Of a stretch of DNA of 6,162 nucleotides, positions 1 through 5,800 are shown in pieces; within the stretch, counting starts at the first letter, position 1, and each line of letters begins with the position of its first letter. The notes beneath the pieces were generated by a model that was not told where the DNA came from, did no database searches, and saw nothing but the letters and a program-made list of their open reading frames with translations. The DNA lies in contig CAMDSU010000113.1 in the NCBI GenBank assembly GCA_945907335.1, positions 1 through 6,162 on the forward strand. The letters run 5' to 3'. The position numbers and the translations under genes are program-made. This stretch comes from Bordetella parapertussis (GTDB taxonomy: Bacteria; Pseudomonadota; Gammaproteobacteria; Burkholderiales; Burkholderiaceae_C).

Positions 1-332
1 AGCACCAAGGCGCTGTGGTGATGATTGACAAAATCGCGACCAATCAAAAAAGCTTGTGCCAGTCCTTCTGGTTTGGGCTGAACGGCATATTGAATGTGCA
101 TGCCCCATTGGGATCCATCCTTGAGTAATTCAGTGAAACGCGGCGTGTCTTGCGGCGTTGAAATGATCAACACGTCGCGAATACCGCTCAACATCAAGGT
201 ACTGAGCGGGTAATACACCAAGGGCTTGTCGTAGACCGGCATCAATTGTTTGCTGACCGCCAACGTCAGCGGATACAGCCGGGTGCCGGAACCACCAGCG
301 AGCAAAATGCCTTTTCTTTGTACAGGGGTCAT
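1..332 (-). CDS. rfbA: Glucose-1-phosphate thymidylyltransferase, N-terminal part (cut by the left edge)
   Basis: RmlA/RfbA joins dTTP and glucose-1-phosphate to give dTDP-glucose, the first step of cytoplasmic dTDP-L-rhamnose synthesis. About 110 N-terminal residues are visible of a family usually near 290-300. Residues 13-23 read [11 protein letters not shown], the nucleotide-binding signature; 27-37 read [11 protein letters not shown]; 85-95 read [11 protein letters not shown], the thymidylyltransferase active-site segment. The ATG at 330-332 is chosen because it puts the GGSGTRL motif at the family's usual distance from the N terminus and has AGGA six nt upstream. The gene follows rfbD after 33 nt on the same strand and is probably cotranscribed with it. 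The C-terminal part lies outside the window. Identity is very secure; only the missing part is unknown. Confidence 0.96.
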   Translation of the reverse strand, partial: MTPVQRKGILLAGGSGTRLYPLTLAVSKQLMPVYDKPLVYYPLSTLMLSGIRDVLIISTPQDTPRFTELLKDGSQWGMHIQYAVQPKPEGLAQAFLIGRDFVNHHHSALV

Positions 333-338
333 GCCAAA

Positions 339-342
339 TCCT
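339..342 (-). promoter_or_regulatory. Ribosome binding site of rfbA
   Basis: AGGA on the minus strand, six nt before the rfbA ATG. It lies in the 33-nt gap after the rfbD stop, so rfbA probably has its own initiation site rather than relying on coupling. Confidence 0.6.
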
Positions 343-365
343 GGCTGATTGTGAAGAGGGTGTTG

Positions 366-1274
366 TCAAACCTTGGCCGGCAGATGCTGCGAGAGTTCTG
401 CAATCACTTGATTGACCCCCGCTTGCCAATCGGGCCAATCGCATTGCAAATTGCGCGCCAGCAAACTGCTGTCGAGCAAGCCATAAGCCGGCCGCTGCGC
501 TGGCAAGGGGTATTGTGCAGTGGTGATGGGGTGCACCTGGTCAGCCGTTGCTTTGAATGTCCAGCCCCGGCTGGCCGCTTGCGTCAACACATATTGGGCA
601 TAGGCATGCCAAGTGGTTTGACCACTGGGCGTGGCATGAAATAAACCACTCAAACCTTCGCGCTGCACCAAGGGCATGGCACGAAGCGCCAGCGCTGCCA
701 GCCACGCGGCGGCAGTGGGCACACCCGTCTGGTCTGCGACCACGTTCAGTTGGTCTCGCTCAGCGGCCAAGCGCAGCATGGTTTTCAAAAAATTTTGCCC
801 GTGGGCCGCCACCACCCAAGAACTTCTAAAAATCACATAGCGCGCACCGCTGGCTTGAATGGCCGCATCACCATCACGCTTGCTCTGACCATACACAGAC
901 AAGGGATCGGTCGTGTCGGTTTCAAGATATGGACGGGTTGAACGGCCGTTAAATACATAGTCGCTAGAGAAATGCATCAGTGCCGCACCGCTGGCCTTGG
1001 CGTAATCGGCGAGCATGGCAGGCATGTGGGCATTCACCCGATGCGCCAGTTCGGATTCGGTTTCGGCCTTGTCAACCGCGGTGTAAGCCGCGGCATTGAG
1101 AATCCAGCGCGGTTTGAGTTGGGTCACGCGCTCTTTGAGTTCGGACACATGGCTGACATCGATATCGGCTCGGGTCCAAGCAACCACCGGTTGGCCCGCT
1201 TGTTGCAGTGCTTGCCACAGCGCGTAGCCCAGTTGCCCTGCAGCGCCGAGCAACAGAACCGGTTCAGCCGCCAT
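366..1274 (-). CDS. rfbD: dTDP-4-dehydrorhamnose reductase
   Basis: RmlD/RfbD reduces dTDP-4-dehydro-L-rhamnose to dTDP-L-rhamnose, the last step of the pathway, in the cytoplasm. The 302-residue product is a short-chain dehydrogenase-type Rossmann protein of normal length. Visible are the nucleotide-binding GAAGQLG at 10-16, [11 protein letters not shown] at 61-71, SSDYVFNG at 103-110, the catalytic YGQSK (Y128, K132), DQTGVPT at 181-187 and the C-terminal [10 protein letters not shown] at 261-270. The ATG at 1272-1274 is preferred: it places the first glycine motif directly after a short beta strand, whereas the GTG at 1304 would add ten residues not expected in the family. The gene overlaps the end of rfbB by 11 nt. 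I see no good ribosome binding site before it, so translation is probably coupled to rfbB. Confidence 0.96.
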   Translation of the reverse strand: MAAEPVLLLGAAGQLGYALWQALQQAGQPVVAWTRADIDVSHVSELKERVTQLKPRWILNAAAYTAVDKAETESELAHRVNAHMPAMLADYAKASGAALMHFSSDYVFNGRSTRPYLETDTTDPLSVYGQSKRDGDAAIQASGARYVIFRSSWVVAAHGQNFLKTMLRLAAERDQLNVVADQTGVPTAAAWLAALALRAMPLVQREGLSGLFHATPSGQTTWHAYAQYVLTQAASRGWTFKATADQVHPITTAQYPLPAQRPAYGLLDSSLLARNLQCDWPDWQAGVNQVIAELSQHLPAKV

Positions 1275-2325
1275 AGTGCAGGTCAACCCATTGGCGATAA
1301 GCACCGCTGGTCACACTGCTGACCCAATCGGCATGGTCCAAGTACCACTGAACGGTTTTGCGCAAACCGGTTTCAAAGGTTTCAACCGGTTGCCAACCCA
1401 AGTTGGCTTTGATTTTTCCAGCGTCGATGGCGTAGCGCCTGTCGTGCCCGGCGCGGTCTTTCACATAAGTGATTTGCTCTGCATAGCTTTTGCCATCTGC
1501 CCGTGGTTGCAACTCATCGAGCAAACTGCATAAGGTTTTCACCACTTCGATGTTGGGCTTTTCATTCCACCCGCCAATGTTGTAGGTTTCACCGGGTCTA
1601 CCCGCTTGCAGCACCCTGTCGATGGCACGGCAATGGTCTTGTACAAACAACCAATCGCGCACCTGCATGCCGTCACCATACACAGGCAATGGCTTGCCGG
1701 ATAACGCATGGTGAATCACCAAGGGGATGAGTTTTTCAGGGAAGTGGTACGGGCCATAGTTGTTGCTGCAGTGGGTGGTGAGCACCGGCAAGCCATAGGT
1801 GTGGTGCCAGGCACGTACCAAGTGGTCTGAGGCTGCTTTGCTGGCTGCATAAGGGCTGTTGGGCGCATAAGGATGGGTTTCTGTGAAAGCAGCGGCATCG
1901 GGTTCGAGGCTGCCGTAAACCTCATCGGTGCTCACATGCAGAAAACGAAAACTCTGTTGTTGGTCTGCGGGCAGTGCCGCCCAATAAGCGCGCACTGATT
2001 CCAGCAATTGGCAAGTGCCAACGACATTGGTTTGGAAGAAATCCAGTGGTCCGTGGATGGAGCGATCAACATGCGACTCAGCCGCAAAATGCAGCACCGC
2101 GCGTGGCTGATGCTGGTTTAAGAGTTGCGTCACCAAGGCGGTGTCGCCGATATCGCCTTGCACAAACATATGGCGTTTGTCTTGGGCCACAGACTGCAAA
2201 TTACCTAGGTTTCCGGCGTAGGTGAGTTTGTCAAGATTGACCAACAACTCGTCATGCCCGGCGAGCCAGTGGTGCACAAAATTGCTGCCAATAAAGCCAG
2301 CACCACCGGTCACCAGCAGGGTCAT
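1264..2325 (-). CDS. rfbB: dTDP-glucose 4,6-dehydratase
   Basis: RmlB/RfbB converts dTDP-glucose to dTDP-4-dehydro-6-deoxyglucose using bound NAD, the second step of dTDP-L-rhamnose synthesis. The 353-residue length is normal. Visible are the GGAGFIG NAD motif at 7-13, LDKLTYAGN at 31-39, AESHVDRSI at 82-90, the catalytic STDEVYG at 132-138 (T133, D134, E135) and YAASK at 159-163 (Y159, K163), and [15 protein letters not shown] at 187-201. The ATG at 2323-2325 overlaps the stop codon of the upstream NYN gene as ATGA, and the 3' end overlaps rfbD by 11 nt, so all three are probably cotranscribed and translationally coupled. The intermediate also feeds other deoxysugar routes, but rfbD and rfbA next to it point to rhamnose. 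Confidence 0.97.
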   Translation of the reverse strand: MTLLVTGGAGFIGSNFVHHWLAGHDELLVNLDKLTYAGNLGNLQSVAQDKRHMFVQGDIGDTALVTQLLNQHQPRAVLHFAAESHVDRSIHGPLDFFQTNVVGTCQLLESVRAYWAALPADQQQSFRFLHVSTDEVYGSLEPDAAAFTETHPYAPNSPYAASKAASDHLVRAWHHTYGLPVLTTHCSNNYGPYHFPEKLIPLVIHHALSGKPLPVYGDGMQVRDWLFVQDHCRAIDRVLQAGRPGETYNIGGWNEKPNIEVVKTLCSLLDELQPRADGKSYAEQITYVKDRAGHDRRYAIDAGKIKANLGWQPVETFETGLRKTVQWYLDHADWVSSVTSGAYRQWVDLHYGG

Positions 2326-3185
2326 ACAGGCATGCTTTCTTCAGTGATACCCAGCACAGTGGTGCGTACCATTTCGCGCAGTATTTTTTTCTCAGGGAAG
2401 CTGAGTGGACGGTCTAAGGCGCGGCGTACACGCAGCAACATGTGGCGATCGACTTCTTGCGGAATGCCATGGCTGCCACGCAGCTCATCACGCAAGTCTT
2501 CTCGCAAATCCTCGGGTTCGTCATCCCACCACTGGGTCACGACTTCAAGCAGTTTGGTACGAACCACTTCAGGGTCCTGAGGGGCGGCCGGGGCAGCAGG
2601 CGCACGCGGCACCGCAGTGAGTTCACGCGCGGCTTGCGGTAACAACAACACACGCCGATCAGCCTGGGCGAGCAAGCGACACCACGCCGGGTCTTCGGTG
2701 ACCAATTGGTCCATGTGGCGGGCCGATTCATCAGCCAACAAATACACACTGAGGCCGTGCAATTGCGCATCATCGATTGCAGCGGTCAAGCGGTCGTCAT
2801 CGCTGGCGACGAGCAAATGTTCACACGCATGGTGTTGCGCCAATCGTGCAATATCAGAGGACATGGCTTGGTAGACCACATCACCGGGCTCACCGCCCGC
2901 AGCATCCAATTGGCGAACGATTTGGTCATGCGGAAATTGGGTATCGGGGTTGTCGGTATACCAATAAACACGTTGGATATCCAAGGCCAAGCCTGCGCCT
3001 TTGAGTGCTTGTGCCAGCGAAGGTATCAAGGCCATACGGTTGTATGTTTCCGGTTCGGCAGCTGCATCGGTGGACTGGCGCAATAGCCAAGCCATGTAAT
3101 TGCTGTCGATCAATGCCATGCAACGGCCTGAGCGTGCAGGGGCGTGTTCTTTGCGTGGGTGGGGTGGGCGAGGCTCGTTCTTCAT
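2322..3185 (-). CDS. NYN-domain (PIN-like fold) protein, possible ribonuclease
   Basis: This 287-residue protein looks like an NYN-domain protein of the LabA/DUF88 type, a PIN-like fold often associated with metal-dependent RNA cleavage. Seen in sequence: an N-terminal strand with LIDSNYM at 25-31 (D27, N29), VYWYTD at 73-78, MSSDIARLA at 108-116 (D111) and [14 protein letters not shown] at 124-137 (D129-D131). These match the spacing of the family's acidic cluster. An Ala/Pro linker (about 192-204) leads to a charged helical C-terminal region (about 205-275) I do not recognise; it may bind nucleic acid or a partner. The ATG at 3185 has AGGT upstream with 9 nt after AGG. An internal ATG at 3119 (M23), also preceded by AGG at 7 nt, would trim a basic, proline-rich 22-residue leader and remains possible. 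The stop overlaps the rfbB start (ATGA). The fold call is fairly secure; nuclease activity and any role in polysaccharide synthesis are inference. Confidence 0.8.
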   Translation of the reverse strand: MKNEPRPPHPRKEHAPARSGRCMALIDSNYMAWLLRQSTDAAAEPETYNRMALIPSLAQALKGAGLALDIQRVYWYTDNPDTQFPHDQIVRQLDAAGGEPGDVVYQAMSSDIARLAQHHACEHLLVASDDDRLTAAIDDAQLHGLSVYLLADESARHMDQLVTEDPAWCRLLAQADRRVLLLPQAARELTAVPRAPAAPAAPQDPEVVRTKLLEVVTQWWDDEPEDLREDLRDELRGSHGIPQEVDRHMLLRVRRALDRPLSFPEKKILREMVRTTVLGITEESMPV

Positions 3186-3295
3186 TTATGGTTACCTGTT
3201 GCTGAGATAGCTAGTGTGAAAAGGTGACAGTGGGCAATCCGTCGGTTGGGCATTGCAGGCACCCGAAACTAATGACTAAACCTGCATACCGAATA
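3186..3295. other. Intergenic leader between uppS and the NYN-rfb genes
   Basis: This 110-nt gap is the largest break within the minus-strand gene series and could hold a promoter for the NYN-rfbBDA genes. I find no convincing -35/-10 pair; TTGCCC at 3237-3232 has only a poor -10 about 17-18 nt downstream. I also find no ops-type element (GGCGGTAGCGTG-like) on the minus strand here. A 6-bp inverted repeat is described separately. Readthrough from rfaH-uppS remains possible. Confidence 0.5.
3254..3286 (-). repeat. Inverted repeat TGCAGG/CCTGCA in the leader of the NYN-rfb genes
   Basis: Two 6-nt arms, TGCAGG at 3254-3259 and CCTGCA at 3281-3286, are perfectly complementary across a 21-nt spacer. 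The element begins about 10 nt beyond the uppS stop in transcription order. No T-run follows on the minus strand, so it is not a standard terminator. It could be a weak RNA hairpin, a protein-binding dyad, or chance; six pairs over a 21-nt loop is modest. Confidence 0.3.
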
Positions 3296-4078
3296 TTAGC
3301 TGATATTGAAATGGGGGGGCGACAGCGGGGTTGAGAGTAAGTCAGGTGAGGCCGGCGTTTCAGGGCTGGCGGCCACTTGATCATCGGTACGGCCAAAGCG
3401 CCTCACCCTTTTTTCAAACCATTGCGTGGCTTTCTTCAGGGCCGTCGCGTCAAAATCGGGCCAAAACACATCGGTGAAATACAACTCTGTGTATGCGGTT
3501 TGCCACAGCAAGAAATTGCTGATGCGGGACTCGCCCCCGGTTCTGATCAACAATTCTGGGTCAGGCAAGTCTGCGGTGCTCAGGTAAGCGGCCAAACCGC
3601 TGGCGTCCAAATCTTGCAAGTTTTTGCCCGGGTGCGCCACTTGCCAAGCACGCATGGCATTCAACACATCCCATTGCCCACCGTAATTGGCAGCAATTGT
3701 TAAGTGCAAACGGTTGTTGTGCGCGGTTTCCTGCTCGGCCTGGTCAATGCGTGACTGCAGCAGTGGCGCAAACGCACTGCGGTCACCGATCACACGCAAG
3801 CGTATGCCTGCGGCTTTCATTTCGGCCACTTCGTTTTCAAGGTATTGCAAAAACAAGCCCATCAAGGCGCTGATTTCGTCGGGAGGGCGGCGCCAGTTTT
3901 CCGAGCTGAATGCAAACAAGGTCAGGTAAGTGACCCCGGCATCAGCGCAGGCTTTGACCATGTGGCGAACATTTGCGGCGCCTTTCACATGCCCGACAGT
4001 GCGGGGCATCAGTCGCTTCTTGGCCCAGCGCCCGTTGCCGTCCATGATGATGGCGATGTGTTGCAGCGAATTGGCCAT
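3296..4078 (-). CDS. uppS: Isoprenyl transferase (undecaprenyl diphosphate synthase family)
   Basis: This cis-prenyltransferase adds isopentenyl units to farnesyl diphosphate to make undecaprenyl diphosphate, the lipid carrier for peptidoglycan and surface polysaccharides; it acts at the inner face of the cytoplasmic membrane. The 260-residue protein has the catalytic [11 protein letters not shown] at 12-22 (D13), GH at 29-30, [11 protein letters not shown] at 55-65, NYGGQWD at 131-137, and [15 protein letters not shown] at 179-193 followed by YTELYF at 196-201, all intact. After FGRT (228-231) comes a 29-residue Pro/Ser/Thr-rich tail not usual in the family. The ATG at 4076-4078 lies 5 nt past the rfaH stop with no clear ribosome binding site, so coupling to rfaH is likely. 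The usual proteobacterial setting is frr-uppS-cdsA-dxr; this gene instead sits between rfaH and rhamnose genes, so it may be a second, polysaccharide-dedicated copy. Function secure; paralogue status inferred. Confidence 0.94.
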   Translation of the reverse strand: MANSLQHIAIIMDGNGRWAKKRLMPRTVGHVKGAANVRHMVKACADAGVTYLTLFAFSSENWRRPPDEISALMGLFLQYLENEVAEMKAAGIRLRVIGDRSAFAPLLQSRIDQAEQETAHNNRLHLTIAANYGGQWDVLNAMRAWQVAHPGKNLQDLDASGLAAYLSTADLPDPELLIRTGGESRISNFLLWQTAYTELYFTDVFWPDFDATALKKATQWFEKRVRRFGRTDDQVAASPETPASPDLLSTPLSPPHFNIS

Positions 4079-4083
4079 GGCGC

Positions 4084-4569
4084 TTAAAGTGAAGCAGGCC
4101 GCAGATCTTGCATGAGCGTGGTCACACGGTGCTGCTTATTCATTAAATCAATCAACACCATGGCGCGGTGTTCGCCGTCGGCTTGTTGAAAAATACCTTC
4201 AATGCCTTTGAGAGGCCCGCTGACAATTTTGATGGACTGACCCAGCTGAAACAAACGTTCAGGCGCACGCTGCGGTAAGGTTTGCAGAGCTTGTATCAAC
4301 TCATCTGCGACCGCCGCGGGTCGGTTGCCAAAGCTGACCAAGCGGCTCACACCCATGGTCGAGCGAATTGGTGACCAATTGGTTTGCTCGGTGTCTAAGC
4401 GGATGAACAAATAACGGCTGAACATGGGCTCAGTCACATGCGAGAGCTTGCCGCGCAATACCTTCTCGACAGTCAGCATAGGCAGCCATGCTTCAAACCC
4501 CTGTCTTTGCAGGTTATCCAAGGCACGTTCTTCTTGGCGAGGCTTTGAATGAATGGCGTACCAATGCAT
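4084..4569 (-). CDS. rfaH: RfaH-family transcription elongation factor (NusG paralogue)
   Basis: RfaH binds RNA polymerase paused at ops sites, suppresses pausing and Rho termination, and raises expression of long envelope and polysaccharide operons. The 161-residue product has an NGN domain (about 1-92: [14 protein letters not shown] at 3-16, [13 protein letters not shown] at 29-41, [13 protein letters not shown] at 47-59, GVSRLVSFG at 73-81) and a KOW-containing C-terminal domain (about 108-158, [18 protein letters not shown] at 110-127). Length and internal phrases fit E. coli RfaH (162 residues) much better than housekeeping NusG. E47 and R135 align by eye with RfaH E48 and R138, the pair known to hold the autoinhibited form. 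The ATG at 4567-4569 gives the expected short N terminus. No ribosome binding site stands at normal distance; the nearest purine run is inside a leader palindrome. It is the first gene of the minus-strand series, directly before uppS and the rhamnose genes. Confidence 0.9.
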   Translation of the reverse strand: MHWYAIHSKPRQEERALDNLQRQGFEAWLPMLTVEKVLRGKLSHVTEPMFSRYLFIRLDTEQTNWSPIRSTMGVSRLVSFGNRPAAVADELIQALQTLPQRAPERLFQLGQSIKIVSGPLKGIEGIFQQADGEHRAMVLIDLMNKQHRVTTLMQDLRPASL

Positions 4570-4579
4570 GGGCGTGATT

Positions 4580-4592
4580 GAGGTAAAACCTC
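4580..4592. promoter_or_regulatory. Perfect palindrome GAGGT-aaa-ACCTC in the rfaH leader
   Basis: Five-base arms around a 3-nt centre, ending 10 nt before the rfaH ATG. As DNA it could be a regulator site. As rfaH leader RNA it would form a short hairpin containing the only AGAGG-like purine run, which would limit ribosome access. Its left arm is part of the TGAGGTAA copy that recurs near the phasin start. Confidence 0.4.
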
Positions 4593-4602
4593 TGGTGGAT
4601 TT

Positions 4603-4631
4603 ATTCCATTGTAAAGCGTTTATTTTGACAA
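4603..4631 (-). promoter_or_regulatory. Candidate promoter for rfaH-uppS
   Basis: On the minus strand, TTGTCA (4631-4626) and TGGAAT (4608-4603) are 17 nt apart and fit a sigma-70 promoter moderately. An alternative -10, TACAAT (4613-4608), overlaps it but lacks a fitting -35. Transcripts would begin about 25-30 nt before the rfaH start codon. For the plus-strand phasin I see only a weak pair (TTGAGG at 4578-4583, TTTATT at 4600-4605). Confidence 0.3.
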
Positions 4632-4644
4632 ATTACCTCACCCT

Positions 4645-4649
4645 AGGAG
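4645..4649 (+). promoter_or_regulatory. Ribosome binding site of the phasin gene
   Basis: AGGAG, 7 nt before the ATG at 4657. It is a strong, well-placed Shine-Dalgarno sequence, fits the high expression usual for phasins, and settles the start. Confidence 0.75.
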
Positions 4650-4656
4650 CACTGCC

Positions 4657-5064
4657 ATGGCCAGCAAACCACCGGAATTTGACCCCCAGCACATGAGTGA
4701 ACAAATGAAGCAATCGGCCCAGCAGATCTGGCAAGCCGGCTTAGGTGCATTTGCCAAGGCCCAGCAAGAGGGCGGCAAGATGTATGAGTCGCTGGTCAAA
4801 GAAGGCAGCAAGTTGCAAGAAACCACCTTGCAAGCGCAGGCCAAAGTGGCCGAAGCAGCCGCCAAAGCCAGTGCCATGGCCAGCGACATGGGGCAACGCG
4901 CCAGCGGCCAGTTCGACCGCTTGGAAGGCATTTTTGAAGAGCGGGTGGCCAAAGCTTTGCACAGCATGGGTTTGCCAAATGTCCAAGACATGGCCGATTT
5001 GCAAGCGCGGGTGGCAGCGCTGGAAGCTGAAGTGAAAGTCTTGAAATCTGGCGGCAAAGGCTGA
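4657..5064 (+). CDS. Polyhydroxyalkanoate granule-associated phasin (PhaI/PhaF type)
   Basis: Phasins coat intracellular polyhydroxyalkanoate granules and influence their size, number and partition. The 135-residue protein is alanine-, lysine- and glutamine-rich and almost wholly helical in character. W25 begins the family signature, WQAGLGAFAKAQQEG at 25-39 then KMYESLVKEG at 41-50. An amphipathic Ala/Gln-rich helix covers about 55-100. LPNVQDMADLQARV at 106-119 leads into a heptad-like coiled coil (LEAEVKVLK, 122-130) suited to oligomerisation. It resembles short PhaI-type phasins: the long AAKP-rich, DNA-binding tail of PhaF is absent. The ATG has a strong AGGAG. The next gene, a TetR-type regulator, starts 4 nt after the stop, so the two are almost certainly one transcript. 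No polymer synthase is in the window. Family assignment rests on the N-terminal signature and the C-terminal zipper. Confidence 0.87.
   Translation: MASKPPEFDPQHMSEQMKQSAQQIWQAGLGAFAKAQQEGGKMYESLVKEGSKLQETTLQAQAKVAEAAAKASAMASDMGQRASGQFDRLEGIFEERVAKALHSMGLPNVQDMADLQARVAALEAEVKVLKSGGKG
5056..5060 (+). promoter_or_regulatory. Ribosome binding site supporting the GTG start of the TetR gene
   Basis: AAAGG inside the last phasin codons, 8 nt before the GTG at 5069. It supports GTG as the true start, since no ATG lies between it and the helix-turn-helix region. Confidence 0.5.
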
Positions 5065-5068
5065 AACG

Positions 5069-5719
5069 GTGAAAAAACCACCGCGCCGCACCGCTGAGCG
5101 CATTCTGGCGACCGCGCTGGATTTGTTTAACCGTTATGGCGAGCCGAACGTGGCCACCACCTTAATCGCCTCTGACATGGGCATCAGCCCGGGCAATTTG
5201 TTTTATCACTTCCCGGCCAAAGAACTGCTGGTCAACGCTTTGTTTGACGAGTATTTGAACGAGATGAACCAACTGCTGCCAGCCGCCGCCGATGTGCAGG
5301 ACATGGAGCACGCCTGGTTTTTCATGCACAGCCTGTTCGAGTTGATTTGGCGACACCGGTTTATCTACCGCGACCTGAATGATTTGCTCAGTAAAAACCG
5401 GCACTTGGAAGGCCAAGTCAAAGGTGTGTTGCAACGCAAACACCAAGCGTTTGAAGCGTTGCTCTCAGGCTTGCAACAACAAAGCTTGCTCAACCAAAGA
5501 GAGGCTGAGCGCCATAGTTGCGCCACGCACATGGTGGTGTTGCTGACCTGGTGGCTCAGTTATGAATATGTGCAAAACCCGCGCCACGCCTTGGAAGACA
5601 CCAACGCCGACCACAGCGCTTTGCGCGGCGCGCAACAGGTGCTGGGTTTGCTGTTGCCTTATTTGAGCGAGGCACCTAAGAGCCAGTTGCAGGCATTGAT
5701 ACAGGTGTACAGCGCCTGA
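5069..5719 (+). CDS. TetR/AcrR-family transcriptional regulator
   Basis: The 216-residue protein has the TetR N-terminal DNA-binding domain: RRTAERILATALDLFNRYG at 6-24 forms helix 1 and its turn, and residues 30-54 (TTLIASDMGISPGNLFYHF, then PAKELL) carry the helix-turn-helix. The ligand and dimerisation part includes FFMHSLFELIWRHRFIYRDL at 84-103, a phrase typical of a TetR subgroup with a repressor-type C-terminal domain (possibly Pfam PF13972, from memory), and a hydrophobic, Trp-rich helix at 154-167. Length is normal. The GTG start lies 4 nt after the phasin stop, implying cotranscription. Regulation of its own phasin operon, or of polymer or fatty-acid metabolism, is a reasonable inference from context. 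The palindrome at 4580-4592 is a candidate target. The ligand cannot be told from sequence. Confidence 0.9.
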   Translation: MKKPPRRTAERILATALDLFNRYGEPNVATTLIASDMGISPGNLFYHFPAKELLVNALFDEYLNEMNQLLPAAADVQDMEHAWFFMHSLFELIWRHRFIYRDLNDLLSKNRHLEGQVKGVLQRKHQAFEALLSGLQQQSLLNQREAERHSCATHMVVLLTWWLSYEYVQNPRHALEDTNADHSALRGAQQVLGLLLPYLSEAPKSQLQALIQVYSA

Positions 5720-5726
5720 AAAATTC

Positions 5727-5754
5727 GCGCTTGATCAGCGCTGATTTAACAGCG
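5727..5754. terminator. Overlapping short hairpins between convergent genes
   Basis: Two 5-bp hairpins share bases and exclude each other: GCGCT-tgatc-AGCGC at 5727-5741 and CGCTG-atttaa-CAGCG at 5739-5754. They lie in the 81-nt gap between the TetR stop and the amidohydrolase stop. No strong T-run follows on either strand, so an intrinsic terminator is possible but weak; Rho-dependent ending is as likely. Confidence 0.3.
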
Positions 5755-5800
5755 GGGTAAGCGGCCTTGTGACTTCAGTCAATGCAAGTGGCCATTTGCC

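Larger units (their letters stand above)
4579..4640. repeat. Inverted 8-bp pair TGAGGTAA / TTACCTCA flanking the divergent promoter region
   Basis: TGAGGTAA at 4579-4586 recurs as its exact reverse complement TTACCTCA at 4633-4640, 46 nt apart. One copy lies 9 nt before the rfaH start codon and the other 16 nt before the phasin start codon, so each sits at a similar place relative to the gene it faces. This could be a paired operator serving both promoters. The nearby TetR-type regulator is one candidate ligand, which is inference. Confidence 0.4.

Noticed and set aside
130..444. Minus-strand open frame across the start of rfbA and the end of rfbD
   Set aside because: It is out of frame with two well-identified genes and its translation has no family character.
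1275..1304. GTG at 1304 as the rfbD start
   Set aside because: It adds ten residues before the usual [20 protein letters not shown] N terminus and lies deep in rfbB. The ATG at 1274 fits the family.
1594..1605. Minus-strand GCGGGTAGACCC, slightly like an ops element
   Set aside because: It is inside the rfbB coding region, not in a leader, and departs from the ops consensus after GGTAG.
2706..3086. Plus-strand open frame of 126 codons opposite the NYN gene
   Set aside because: The minus-strand frame carries a clear NYN motif set. The opposite frame shows no recognisable domain and looks like a shadow of codon bias.
4625..4630. Plus-strand TTGACA as a -35 for the phasin
   Set aside because: It lies only 26 nt before the ATG, and the hexamer 17 nt downstream (agcact) overlaps the ribosome binding region and does not resemble a -10.
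4638..5081. Minus-strand open frame of 147 codons opposite the phasin
   Set aside because: Low-complexity Ala/Ser/Cys/Leu translation produced by the Ala/Lys/Gln-rich phasin codons; the plus strand has a strong ribosome binding site and a phasin signature.
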